This document shows, one piece after another, positions 14,618 to 22,767 of a DNA stretch of 30,753 nt. The translations under genes were made by a program, and so were the position numbers. The notes under the pieces were generated by a model that worked only from the letters and a program-made list of their open reading frames with translations, did no database searches and was not told the origin of the DNA. How positions within the stretch are numbered: position 1 is the stretch's first letter; each line of letters begins with the position of its first letter. The stretch comes from JBBITI01 sp037440885 (GTDB taxonomy: Bacteria > Chloroflexota > Dehalococcoidia > Dehalococcoidales > UBA2162), in assembly GCA_037440885.1 (NCBI GenBank), contig JBBITI010000032.1, positions 1 to 30,753 on the forward strand, in the 5' to 3' direction.

Positions 14618-16246
14618 TTATTTTTTCTCATTCTGCGGATGATGCTGCAACCACTCCTTCGGTATGGGATGCTTCCAGATTTTCATCCGGCCGTTTTCCA
14701 GTTTTTCCTTGATCCAGACTAACCAGTTGGCATCATCCTGCTTCGGATAATCTTCCCGGAAATGAGAACCTCTGGTCTCAGTGCGGAACAAGCATACTTT
14801 CAATGCCAATTCAGCCCCGAGGATCATATTTTTTGTTTCATGAGCCAGGCGTAGCTCATGAGAATCACCGGCAAGGAGCTTGGGCACGAAATGATCCCGG
14901 AAAAATTCAATATTAGTCAAAGCTGCCTGCAGGCGGTCACCGTGCTGTATCAAAAGGACATAATAAGGTACCATGGTGTTCAGCATCAGTTGCGTGACCC
15001 AGCGCGGGCTGAAACCGCCTTTACGCTGTATCGGTTGCAACATGATATTTACAGCATTATCCCGGTCTTCTTTGTCTAAAGGCAACAAGCCTGCTTCAGC
15101 GGCATAACGGGCGGCGCCCTTTGCCGCTCGGACACCCATAATATGGGCGGTGGGCAGTCCGCCGAAGCCGGGCGCCCGGATGCTGAGCGTATCGCCAGCG
15201 GCATACAAGCCGGGAACAGTGGTCTGGCAATCGGTACCTGTCGGCCACAAGGCCGCACCAACCGCACAGTCCTGGCCTCCGGAAATCAGATGCTTGCCGC
15301 GCTTCCGGGGATCGAAGCCGATCCGGGCACTTTCCATGCCGTCGGAGTTCAACTGCCGCTGCCATGTCATCTCAATCTCTTCATCCGAGGCACGATCGAG
15401 GTCGTGATAGATCGGCCACCGGCCTTCATGGAATGCTCTGTCCACCGACGGTCCAACTTCATAACCATATTCGATCACTTTGCCTTCGGCATCGACGAAA
15501 TTGCGGGCGATCGCCCGCGCCGCCCGGCCACCCCTCCATGAGGGGTATACAGCCGAGCCGTGATGTGACGAATGCATATCACCGCCAGTCAGTTCTGCCC
15601 CCACCCGGTAAGCCATTGCCTGGCCGTCACCGGTCATATTATGAGTTTCTGCACCGACGGTTCTTAACGACCAGCTACCGGTACATAAAATAGTTGCTTT
15701 CGCCCGGAATACAATCGGGTCCAGGTCAGTAAGCGGGAAACCGACGGCTCCAACAATCCGTCCGTTGTTCCTGAGCAGATCAGTGATCGTGATCCGGTCC
15801 ATGATGTTGACGCCGACCGCTTCGGCTTTTTTTCTGAGCGGAACCGGAACTTCCCGACGGATGATGCGTGCCGATGTGAACGGACTATCATATTTCTTCT
15901 TCGGTACGAACACCCCGATCTGTTCATTTTCTACCGGAAACTGGACACCCCATGAAGCAAGTGTCTTATATGCCTGGTAAGATTCCTTGATGCAAATCTC
16001 CGTCCAATCCCGGTCAACTGTACTTCCTTCGGTTAACATTTTATAGGTTTCTTCATATTTATCACCCAATTCCGTGCTGAAAACCGAGAAACGCATCCCG
16101 GCTGCCGCCGTCGTGCCGGACTTGCCTACGTAAGCCTTGTCGACCAGAGTTACCCTGAGCCCCATTTCCCGGGCAGTGATGGCTGCGGTACAACCGGCCA
16201 TACCGCCACCTAAAACTAAAATATCGGTTTCAATCACTTTCTGCAT
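14618..16246 (-). CDS. FAD-dependent oxidoreductase, fumarate reductase/AprA-like flavoprotein
   Basis: A 542-residue flavoprotein of the succinate dehydrogenase/fumarate reductase/adenylylsulfate reductase alpha-subunit superfamily. The FAD-binding Rossmann motif is 'ILVLGGGMAGCTAAITAREMG' (split by the glycine loop), followed by 'GKSGTTAAAGMRFS' that contacts FAD. 'TVPGLYAAGDTLSIRAPGFGG' is the second FAD contact and 'LPTAHIMGVRAA' the capping helix. Residues 440-542 form the helical C-terminal domain. The substrate is unknown. The ATG at 16246 has GGAGG 7 bases upstream; a TTG at 16267 is rejected. It is transcribed from a perfect-consensus promoter at 16295-16323 and forms an operon with the ferredoxin. 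No sulfur-metabolism gene is nearby, so APS reductase is unlikely. Confidence 0.92.
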   Translation of the reverse strand: MQKVIETDILVLGGGMAGCTAAITAREMGLRVTLVDKAYVGKSGTTAAAGMRFSVFSTELGDKYEETYKMLTEGSTVDRDWTEICIKESYQAYKTLASWGVQFPVENEQIGVFVPKKKYDSPFTSARIIRREVPVPLRKKAEAVGVNIMDRITITDLLRNNGRIVGAVGFPLTDLDPIVFRAKATILCTGSWSLRTVGAETHNMTGDGQAMAYRVGAELTGGDMHSSHHGSAVYPSWRGGRAARAIARNFVDAEGKVIEYGYEVGPSVDRAFHEGRWPIYHDLDRASDEEIEMTWQRQLNSDGMESARIGFDPRKRGKHLISGGQDCAVGAALWPTGTDCQTTVPGLYAAGDTLSIRAPGFGGLPTAHIMGVRAAKGAARYAAEAGLLPLDKEDRDNAVNIMLQPIQRKGGFSPRWVTQLMLNTMVPYYVLLIQHGDRLQAALTNIEFFRDHFVPKLLAGDSHELRLAHETKNMILGAELALKVCLFRTETRGSHFREDYPKQDDANWLVWIKEKLENGRMKIWKHPIPKEWLQHHPQNEKK

Positions 16247-16294
16247 CTGTGCCCTCCCATTAAACAAACAAAGAACCGGTAGGTATTCGCCCGC

Positions 16295-16323
16295 ATTATA
16301 TCGACAACCCCGGCAGGTGTCAA
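16295..16323 (-). promoter_or_regulatory. Perfect-consensus sigma-70 promoter of the flavoprotein-ferredoxin operon
   Basis: On the reverse strand TTGACA (16318-16323), exactly 17 bases, and TATAAT (16295-16300). The predicted start is near 16288, about 42 bases before the flavoprotein ATG. GACTATC (16332-16338, reading GATAGTC on the reverse strand) lies 8 bases upstream of the -35 and equals one arm of the dyads at 13313 and 30058. Confidence 0.85.
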
Positions 16324-16422
16324 TTATACATGACTATCCTATACGACCATTCAACCATGTCTCATAAACGAGAGGTGCTATTCATCAATTGACCGTTAGT
16401 TCACAATATTTACAAAATCCGA

Positions 16423-16451
16423 TTGACAAATCACCTTCTGCCGTATAGAAT
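16423..16451 (+). promoter_or_regulatory. Sigma-70 promoter of SDR copy 2 and AOR 1
   Basis: TTGACA (16423-16428), a 17-base spacer and TAGAAT (16446-16451), five of six matches to the -10 consensus. Transcription would begin near 16458, about 65 bases before the SDR ATG. It is divergent from the flavoprotein promoter, with about 100 bp between the two -35 boxes. Confidence 0.82.
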
Positions 16452-16522
16452 GCCGTACAGTAATGGTCACATGGGACTAATCTCCGCTGTTGAACACATA
16501 ATCTAACCGAAGGAGGGAATGC

Positions 16523-17299
16523 ATGGATCTGGGGCTCAAAGACAAGGTGGCACTGGTTACCGGCGCCGGAAGCCAGATGGGGATGGGTAAAGAAATCGCT
16601 CTGACCCTGGCCAGAGAAGGCTGTCATATCATCGCCAGCGATATCAATCTGGAAGGAGCAGAAAAAACCGCTGCCGAGGTAAGAGCCCAGGGACGCAAAG
16701 CCGTCGCTGTCCGGGCTGATGTCTGCGAAGTGGCTCAAGTCAGAAACATGGTTGCCGAAGGCATCAAACAACTGGGTAAAGTAGATATTCTGGTGAACGT
16801 TGCCGGAGGGGCGACGTTCGGCGGGCCTCTTGTTGAGATGACAGAAGAAAACATCGACAAAGAACTGACCTTGAATCTGCGCGGGGCCATGAACTGCACC
16901 AGGGCGGTTCTACCCGATATGCTGTCACGGAAGAGCGGTAAAATCGTGAATATCTCTTCCTTCAGTGCCCGTACCGGAGTAGCCGGAGCAGTAGTCTACA
17001 GTGCAGCGAAAGAAGGCTTGCTCGGATTGACGAAGTCCCTGGCCAAAGAAGTCGGTCATGACGGCATCAACGTGAATGCGATCGCGCCGGGACTGGTATT
17101 GACCGAATTCTACGGGCCGGGGTTCAACAAGCTGCCGCCGCCGATGCGCCAGGCAACCGGGTCTTCGCCGATGTCCCCCACGGGAAAGATGACCACTACC
17201 AGAGATATCGCGTTAGCCGTTGCTTTCCTGGTTTCCGAAATGGCGGTAAACATGACCGGGCAGACGTTAAGCGTTGACGGTGGGCAGTTTATGATCTGA
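16523..17299 (+). CDS. SDR family NAD-dependent oxidoreductase (FabG-like), copy 2
   Basis: A classical short-chain dehydrogenase of 258 residues, paralogous to the one at 13519. The cofactor loop is 'TGAGSQMGMGKEIA', with Asp40 in 'IASDINLEG' favouring NAD(H). The active site has Tyr159 and Lys163 in 'VVYSAAKEG'. The usual NNAG is NVAG here. The C-terminus has the normal 'TGQTLSVDGGQFMI', unlike copy 1. The ATG has AAGGAGG upstream and is served by the promoter at 16423-16451. The AOR gene follows 95 bases downstream on the same strand and is probably co-transcribed, which suggests linked steps such as dehydrogenation and aldehyde oxidation. Confidence 0.95.
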   Translation: MDLGLKDKVALVTGAGSQMGMGKEIALTLAREGCHIIASDINLEGAEKTAAEVRAQGRKAVAVRADVCEVAQVRNMVAEGIKQLGKVDILVNVAGGATFGGPLVEMTEENIDKELTLNLRGAMNCTRAVLPDMLSRKSGKIVNISSFSARTGVAGAVVYSAAKEGLLGLTKSLAKEVGHDGINVNAIAPGLVLTEFYGPGFNKLPPPMRQATGSSPMSPTGKMTTTRDIALAVAFLVSEMAVNMTGQTLSVDGGQFMI

Positions 17300-17394
17300 C
17301 ATCATTAAACACGAAGACAGGATTTGATCCAACCCGGAGTATAACGAAGATAATCTACAAGGAACCTTATAGAAGTGAAAAGGAGGAAATCATC

Positions 17395-19362
17395 ATGGCA
17401 CAACAACCCGAAATAAGGGGTCCCGGAACCGGTGGTCCTGGTGGACCAGGTCCCGGGCGCGGTCCCGGTGGACCGGGCGGACCGGGCGGTCCCGGGGGGC
17501 CTCCGCCCATGCCGTCTTTTCCCGAAGTTGCCGGCGGATATAACGGCAAATTGCTGCGGGTAAATCTAACGACCGGACAACTGACGACTGAAAAACTCAG
17601 TTACGAATTCTGCCGTAAATACATGGGCGGAGCCGGATTCGTCGCCTATTACCTTTGGAAAGAATTGACCGCGGGCATTGACCCGCTCGGTCCGGAGAAT
17701 AAGATAGTGTTCGCTCTCGGACCTGTATCAGGACTGCAATTACCGGGCGCGGCCCGTTTCTGCATCGGAGCCAAGTCACCGCTGACGGGCACCATTGCGA
17801 AATCGGAAACCGGCGGTTTCTTCATGGCCGAGTTAAAGCGGGCTGGCTTCGATGCCATTATCGTTGAAGGGAAAGCCGCGCAACCGGTTTATCTCTGGAT
17901 AAACGACGGAGTAGCCACCCTTAAAGATGCGACACATCTCTGGGGCAAAGAGACCAAAGAGACCCGGGACATCATCAGGACCGACTTGAATGATGAACGC
18001 ATTCACTGCGTATCCATCGGAATCGCCGGCGAGAACATGGTCAGATACGCCTGCGTGATGGGCAGCCTGTATGACGCCGCGGGGCGGGGCGGTATCGGAG
18101 CGGTCATGGGCTCCAAGAATTTGAAAGCCATTGCCGCACGGGGTCACAAGCAACCGGAAATCGTAAACAACGACAAGGTCAGAGAAATCCGGCAGCAGAT
18201 GTTGGCACGGCCATCGCCCATGTCGGAACTGGGCACCGGCGGCCCGGACATGGTAATGGGTATGAACTCCGGTAATCTGCCCGTCCGCAACTTCCGTGAT
18301 GGCATTTTCCCGGAGGTCGAGAAGATTCATGCCGGGGTCATCAGGGACACGGTAAGGGTCGGCATGGAAGGCTGTTATGCCTGCCCGGTACGCTGCAAGA
18401 AGATCGTGAAGTTTGAAGAACCTTATAAATGCGACCAGGAATACGGCGGTCCGGAATATGAAACCCTGGCAGCACTCGGCTCCAACTGCGGTGTCGGCGA
18501 TCTGAAGGCCATCTGCAAGGGAAACGAACGCTGTAACGCCTACTCTCTGGATACTATTTCCACCGGGGCTACCATCGCTTTCGCCATGGAATGTTTCGAG
18601 AAAGGGCTGATCACTAGAAAAGACACCGGCGGCATCGAACTCAAATTCGGCAACGCCGATGCCATGCTCCAGGCAATCGAGTTGATAGCGAAACGCGAAG
18701 GTTTCGGCGCATTGCTTGCCGAAGGCACCAGACGGCTTGCCGAGAAAATAGGCAAAGGTTCGCATGAGTTTGCCCTGCACTCCAAGGGACTCGAACCGGG
18801 CATGCACGACCCGAGAGCCAAACAACTCCCCGGACTGGGGATCGGCTACACGCTGAACCCGCACGGCGCCGATCACTGCTTCAGTATCGGTGGTGGGACC
18901 TCTCCTTTCGGTCTGGAGCAATTCCATCCGATGGGGATCCTTGCGCCGGTTCCGGATGATTACGGTCCGGCCCGGATGTCCGTCTACAAGATTACCCACA
19001 GCCTGGGAGCAGTCAGGGACTGCCTGACTACCTGCCTTTTTGCCTCGCCGAACAACGATGGCACGGTAGAATTACTCAAAGCAGTCACCGGATGGAACAC
19101 AGGAATTATGGAATTAATGAGGATCGGCGAACGGGTGCTTACCCTCATGCGCCTGTTCAATATCCGTGAAGGCTTCACCGATACCGATGACGTCTTGTCC
19201 AAGAGGTTCTACGGCCCGAAGACCGATGGCGCTCTGGCCGGCAGTAAAGGTTTCGATAAAGAAAAGATGGACAAAGGCCGCGAGTATTATTACTATTTCA
19301 TGGGTTGGGATGACAAAGGAGTGCCCACCAAAGCCAAACTGGCCGAGCTCGGCATCGAATAA
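17395..19362 (+). CDS. Aldehyde ferredoxin oxidoreductase family protein 1, with Gly/Pro-rich N-terminus
   Basis: A 655-residue member of the AOR family, which oxidises aldehydes to acids (or carries out the reverse at low potential) using a tungsten or molybdenum bis-pyranopterin and one [4Fe-4S] cluster, with ferredoxin as partner. The core begins near residue 47 with 'GGYNGKLLRVNLTTG'. Cluster ligands are Cys327, Cys330 and Cys334 in 'GCYACPVRCKK' and Cys547 in 'DCLTTCLF'. Cofactor-contact segments include 'AARFCIGAKSPLTG' and 'YDAAGRGGIGAVMGSKNLKA'. Residues 9-38 are an insertion before the normal start: 28 of 30 are Gly or Pro. The RBS AAGGAGG precedes the ATG. The substrate is unknown. 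A hairpin follows the stop. Confidence 0.96.
   Translation: MAQQPEIRGPGTGGPGGPGPGRGPGGPGGPGGPGGPPPMPSFPEVAGGYNGKLLRVNLTTGQLTTEKLSYEFCRKYMGGAGFVAYYLWKELTAGIDPLGPENKIVFALGPVSGLQLPGAARFCIGAKSPLTGTIAKSETGGFFMAELKRAGFDAIIVEGKAAQPVYLWINDGVATLKDATHLWGKETKETRDIIRTDLNDERIHCVSIGIAGENMVRYACVMGSLYDAAGRGGIGAVMGSKNLKAIAARGHKQPEIVNNDKVREIRQQMLARPSPMSELGTGGPDMVMGMNSGNLPVRNFRDGIFPEVEKIHAGVIRDTVRVGMEGCYACPVRCKKIVKFEEPYKCDQEYGGPEYETLAALGSNCGVGDLKAICKGNERCNAYSLDTISTGATIAFAMECFEKGLITRKDTGGIELKFGNADAMLQAIELIAKREGFGALLAEGTRRLAEKIGKGSHEFALHSKGLEPGMHDPRAKQLPGLGIGYTLNPHGADHCFSIGGGTSPFGLEQFHPMGILAPVPDDYGPARMSVYKITHSLGAVRDCLTTCLFASPNNDGTVELLKAVTGWNTGIMELMRIGERVLTLMRLFNIREGFTDTDDVLSKRFYGPKTDGALAGSKGFDKEKMDKGREYYYYFMGWDDKGVPTKAKLAELGIE
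17419..17508 (+). repeat. Low-complexity GGP-encoding tract inside AOR 1
   Basis: Ninety bases built from repeated GGN-GGN-CCN units encode a collagen-like but irregular Gly/Pro segment (17 Gly and 11 Pro in 30 residues). Synonymous codons vary (ggt, gga, ggc, ccc, ccg, cct, cca), so the amino-acid pattern seems to be kept, rather than a recent exact DNA repeat expansion. Confidence 0.9.
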
Positions 19363-19377
19363 TACGCTTATCTCAAG

Positions 19378-19411
19378 TGAAACGGGGGGTTGCTTCGCAC
19401 CCCCCGTTTCA
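19378..19411. terminator. Terminator-like hairpin between convergent AOR 1 and crotonase genes
   Basis: A 13-bp perfect inverted repeat with six G:C pairs in a row (19378-19390 with 19399-19411) and an 8-base loop. No T-run follows on either strand, so it is not a textbook intrinsic terminator. Its place between two convergent units suggests a shared barrier or 3' stabiliser. Confidence 0.6.
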
Positions 19412-19460
19412 GTAAACAAGTCGCAATCCGTTGTAAAACGAGTCCATCCGCTACCTTGTT

Positions 19461-20498
19461 TCACTTTGCTTGTTCGTTCTCCCGCATCTGCCTGTCTAGT
19501 TCTTCTGCCTTGGCGATCCGGGTTTTATCCCGCCATTCCTGGTGCAAGGCTTTCTGCCAGACGGCCCGGTCGTCGCGCGAAGCCGCCCTGGCGAGGGCTT
19601 CAGCCACCAGTTTAGGCACCGGCTTGCCTTCAGATTCCAGTTTCAGCTTCAAGTTGTGCAGGGCCCGGGGCGTGCGCGCCATACCCCGGCCTTCGGCTCG
19701 CTCCCCATGCCGGCTTTCACCGGGGGGCCGGCGTCCGGGCGGGGCAATTGTCAGATTATCCTCGCAGGCCAGGGTATACCCCTGGAGATCCCGGGTGTGA
19801 TACACCGCTTTTTTAATGTATTCGAGAGCAGTAAAAGTCAACCGCTCATTTTCCACAACCCGGTTAGCATAGGCTAACGTTTCTCTTTCCAGTGTCTCGT
19901 AATCGGGATATACCCGGCTTACCATGTGCATCTCATAACATTCGCGAGCGGTCAGAAAACGGTGTTCATACATTACTTCCAGCATCTTCCTGATACCCCA
20001 GTCCCAGGTCCCCGGATCACATTGTCCCACCTCAGCCAGGAACAAGGCATCCTCCGAGGCAAAAATCACATCCATGACTCCGGCCAGGAAATAAGCCCCC
20101 CAGATACAATAGCCGTGGACCATGGCAATGGTAGGTTTGGGAATCCGGTGCAGTTTGTGAATATGCAGATCATTTAAAAAGTAACCATGCTGCTTGTTAT
20201 AGTGACGCCAGACCTCGGTTTCAGACCCGTAATCTTTCATAAGCTGTTCCGGTGTCCTCCGGTCAGCCAGCATCGGAGCCGATTCCGGGGTCAGGCCGAT
20301 GGCATCATGACCACCGGAGAAACAGGAACCGGCACCGGACAGAACTGCTACTTTGCATTCCGGGTCAGCTACAAATCGGTCAAAAGCGTCCTCGATTTCT
20401 CCGTACATCGGATGGCTGATGGCATTCAGGTACTGGGGTCGATTCAGTATTATCCGGGTCACTTTTCCGGGTTGATAGATAATGCTCTGATATTCCAC
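19461..20498 (-). CDS. Crotonase (enoyl-CoA hydratase/isomerase) family protein
   Basis: A 345-residue crotonase-fold protein that should act on an acyl-CoA. Residues 1 to about 245 are the fold: 'GKVTRIILNRPQYLNAIS' is the N-terminal signature, 'AVLSGAGSCFSGGHD' the first oxyanion-hole loop, and 'IPKPTIAMVHGYCIWGAYFL' with 'DVIFASEDALF' the second. The two glutamates of classical hydratases are not obviously in place: Tyr stands where Glu144 of rat hydratase would be. The last ~90 residues are a charged, Arg/Pro-rich tail. I chose the GTG at 20496-20498, since AAGGAGG lies exactly 5 bases upstream; a longer frame from 20537 lacks such a site. It is the last gene of the reverse catabolic operon. 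Confidence 0.9.
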   Translation of the reverse strand: MEYQSIIYQPGKVTRIILNRPQYLNAISHPMYGEIEDAFDRFVADPECKVAVLSGAGSCFSGGHDAIGLTPESAPMLADRRTPEQLMKDYGSETEVWRHYNKQHGYFLNDLHIHKLHRIPKPTIAMVHGYCIWGAYFLAGVMDVIFASEDALFLAEVGQCDPGTWDWGIRKMLEVMYEHRFLTARECYEMHMVSRVYPDYETLERETLAYANRVVENERLTFTALEYIKKAVYHTRDLQGYTLACEDNLTIAPPGRRPPGESRHGERAEGRGMARTPRALHNLKLKLESEGKPVPKLVAEALARAASRDDRAVWQKALHQEWRDKTRIAKAEELDRQMRENEQAK

Positions 20499-20575
20499 AA
20501 ATTCCTCCTTGTCATGGTAATTCGTTGTCATGCTCAATTTCGACGGTATTCATCTCCGCGATGCTACCAAAATTG

Positions 20576-22675
20576 CTAGATAGAATGTGCCGTTCGCGCA
20601 CCATCAGCAATGGCATCGACAATCAATTGAGGTTGACGACAATCGCCAACGGCATATACTTCAGAAACAACCCCCTTTAAATTTTCTAACAATGATGAGT
20701 TGGCTGACAAAGGCAGCGCCGGTATTATCGTATCGGCGATAATTGTCTGCGTCTGTCCATTTTTATCAACCACTACCAGACCATCATTGTTAATCTCTAC
20801 ATATTTCACGCCCGGTTTCAAAACCACGCCTTTTTTCTCGAACCAGACAAAAAGTTGTTGCTGCAGGTGATGGATCATACCCTGGCCGTTGATTTCACCG
20901 TTATCGACGATAGTCACTTTACGGCCTCTTTTAGTCAAAAACTCTGCCAGTTCACAACCCTGAATCGCTCCGCCGATCACTATTACCTTCCTGCCGACCG
21001 GCATCCAGATTTTGGTGATCCGATGTAGAATTCCCGGTGTAAAGACTCTCAAAAATGGTTTTGCCTGCCGGTAAAGGTCGGCTGCTTTCATCACTTTTTT
21101 ACTTTCTATCCCGGGAATTGGTGGTAATACCGGAACGCCCCCGGCAGCCCAGATCACTACATCCGGTTTAAAATCTTTTATCCGGGATTCGTCGACCTCC
21201 CTGTTCACTTGAATTTTAACACCCAATTTGGTGATCTGCCCTTTAAGATAGCGCACGATAGCCGGGATATCCTCGATATCCAGACCCTTGATTAACGCAG
21301 CCAGCGGTAATGATCCGCCCAGTACCGGCGCTTTTTCACAAAGGGTGACATCATGACCCTTGATCGCTGCCACCCGAGCCGCTTCCAAACCCGCCGGACC
21401 GCCACCCACCACCATCACCTTTTTAACCTTGGTGGCTTTGGGATGCGCCCAGAGATCGTCGGTTCCCAGGGCGGCATTAATCCGGCACCGTTTGATATGC
21501 CCGGCGTCGATACATGTAGTACAAGCCGTACACGGGGCTATCTCATCCAGCCGGTTGGAGGCTATTTTATTCGGGAGTTCCGGATCAGCCAGCAGGCGCC
21601 GTGTCATCCCGATAAAATCGGCATTCCCGGCGCGGAGCGCCTCCTCGCCGAGCTCCGGACCGAGACGGCCGACAGTCATCACCGGAATTTTCAACTCTTT
21701 CTTGAAACGGCCCGCCATTCTTAGATTGGCACCTGCGCCGCGGCGTCTGGCATCATAAGGCTCCGGGATCAAATCCGGATCGATCGGCGCTTCCGGATAG
21801 AACAAGGATTCGGTCAAAAAAGAAGAGGTATGGCGTCCGAGCCAGTGCGACCTTATATGTATCGCCGCAGCGCCTGCTTGTTCCAGCAACCTGGCTGTCT
21901 CCATGCTGTCTGCCGGAGTGATACATTTCTCGTCCGGAATGCCCACGACTCGCCCGACTTCGATACTGTTGATGCAGACCGATACCGGGAAGTCGCCGCC
22001 GTTGCGTTTTTTTATTTCCCGCACGATATCACAGAGAAAACGCGCCCGGTTCTCCCGGCTGCCGCCGTAGGCATCTGTCCGGCGGTTCCAGAAAGGAGAA
22101 AGAAAGTTATGCAGCAGGTGGCTGCTGCCGGCATTGATATCGATACCCTGGAAGCCCGCCTGATGCGCCCGGACCGATGCTCGGGCAAACTTGTCAACCA
22201 GTTGCTGTATCTCTTCCGTAGACAATTCCCGGGGTACCTCATTATGAAAGTCCATCGGTGACTTCATACTTACCGGGGAGGCGGCAATCGGTGGGCCGGG
22301 AATTATCGGACGCGGCCCCCACATCGATTGCCAGGGGCCGTCGTGATTCATCTGCATGAAGACCGGGCAATCGTATTTGCGTATCAGGGTCACTAACTCT
22401 GCCAGTCCTTTGATATATTTATCATCATCGATACGATAGCGCTGCAACCAGCGGCGTCCGTAGGGGTGGTCGATCGTCGGCGATTCCACGATCAGCAACC
22501 CCACTCCGCCCCGGGCCAGGGCTTCGTACAAAGCTTTCATGCGATCAATGACCGTCAGGCTGTCTTCATGCCAGTACAACATCGCCGCACCGGTCTTGAC
22601 TATCCGATTCCTCGTTTTGACCGGTCCAATATATCCCGGTTCCAGCAATCTCCTATATCTGTGATTTGCAGCCAT
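20576..22675 (-). CDS. Old-yellow-enzyme/2,4-dienoyl-CoA reductase-like flavoprotein
   Basis: A 699-residue iron-sulfur flavoprotein with the architecture of 2,4-dienoyl-CoA reductase (FadH), trimethylamine dehydrogenase and BaiCD/BaiH enzymes. The FMN TIM barrel spans about 1-360, with 'NRRTDAYGGSRENRARF' as its hallmark. A [4Fe-4S] site follows: Cys382, Cys385, Cys388 and Cys397 in CX2CX2CX8C. An FAD domain begins with 'VMVVGGGPAGLEAARVAA' (about 420) and an NAD(P)H domain carries 'KVIVIGGAIQGCELAEFL'. His186 stands where the catalytic Tyr166 of E. coli FadH is expected. It probably reduces an activated C=C bond. The ATG has GAGG 8 bases upstream. It lies 77 bases before the crotonase gene in the same operon. 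Confidence 0.95.
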   Translation of the reverse strand: MAANHRYRRLLEPGYIGPVKTRNRIVKTGAAMLYWHEDSLTVIDRMKALYEALARGGVGLLIVESPTIDHPYGRRWLQRYRIDDDKYIKGLAELVTLIRKYDCPVFMQMNHDGPWQSMWGPRPIIPGPPIAASPVSMKSPMDFHNEVPRELSTEEIQQLVDKFARASVRAHQAGFQGIDINAGSSHLLHNFLSPFWNRRTDAYGGSRENRARFLCDIVREIKKRNGGDFPVSVCINSIEVGRVVGIPDEKCITPADSMETARLLEQAGAAAIHIRSHWLGRHTSSFLTESLFYPEAPIDPDLIPEPYDARRRGAGANLRMAGRFKKELKIPVMTVGRLGPELGEEALRAGNADFIGMTRRLLADPELPNKIASNRLDEIAPCTACTTCIDAGHIKRCRINAALGTDDLWAHPKATKVKKVMVVGGGPAGLEAARVAAIKGHDVTLCEKAPVLGGSLPLAALIKGLDIEDIPAIVRYLKGQITKLGVKIQVNREVDESRIKDFKPDVVIWAAGGVPVLPPIPGIESKKVMKAADLYRQAKPFLRVFTPGILHRITKIWMPVGRKVIVIGGAIQGCELAEFLTKRGRKVTIVDNGEINGQGMIHHLQQQLFVWFEKKGVVLKPGVKYVEINNDGLVVVDKNGQTQTIIADTIIPALPLSANSSLLENLKGVVSEVYAVGDCRQPQLIVDAIADGARTAHSI

Positions 22676-22767
22676 TTATCTTACCTCGCCGTACGATACG
22701 GTCAATATTGTACTTTCCAGACTGCTATTTCTGATGACCTGCCCCCGAATTGCCCGGTACCTGCCGA

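Noticed and set aside
14575..14631. Longer ferredoxin starting at 14631
   Set aside because: It would overlap the flavoprotein gene end and embed a very strong ribosome site that belongs to the ATG at 14574.
17419..17508. Possible CRISPR or tandem DNA repeat
   Set aside because: Units are short coding triplets with synonymous variation and there are no spacers.
17367..17549. A reverse frame encoding a proline/glycine-rich peptide
   Set aside because: It is only the complement of the Gly/Pro-coding tract of AOR 1.
17833..18999. A 388-codon open frame on the reverse strand inside AOR 1
   Set aside because: It is antisense to a clear AOR gene with complete cofactor motifs, has no recognisable domain, and arises from GC-biased codon positions.
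20499..20537. Upstream start of the crotonase gene
   Set aside because: The 13 extra residues are unlike the family and their codons contain the AAGGAGG site that serves the GTG at 20498.
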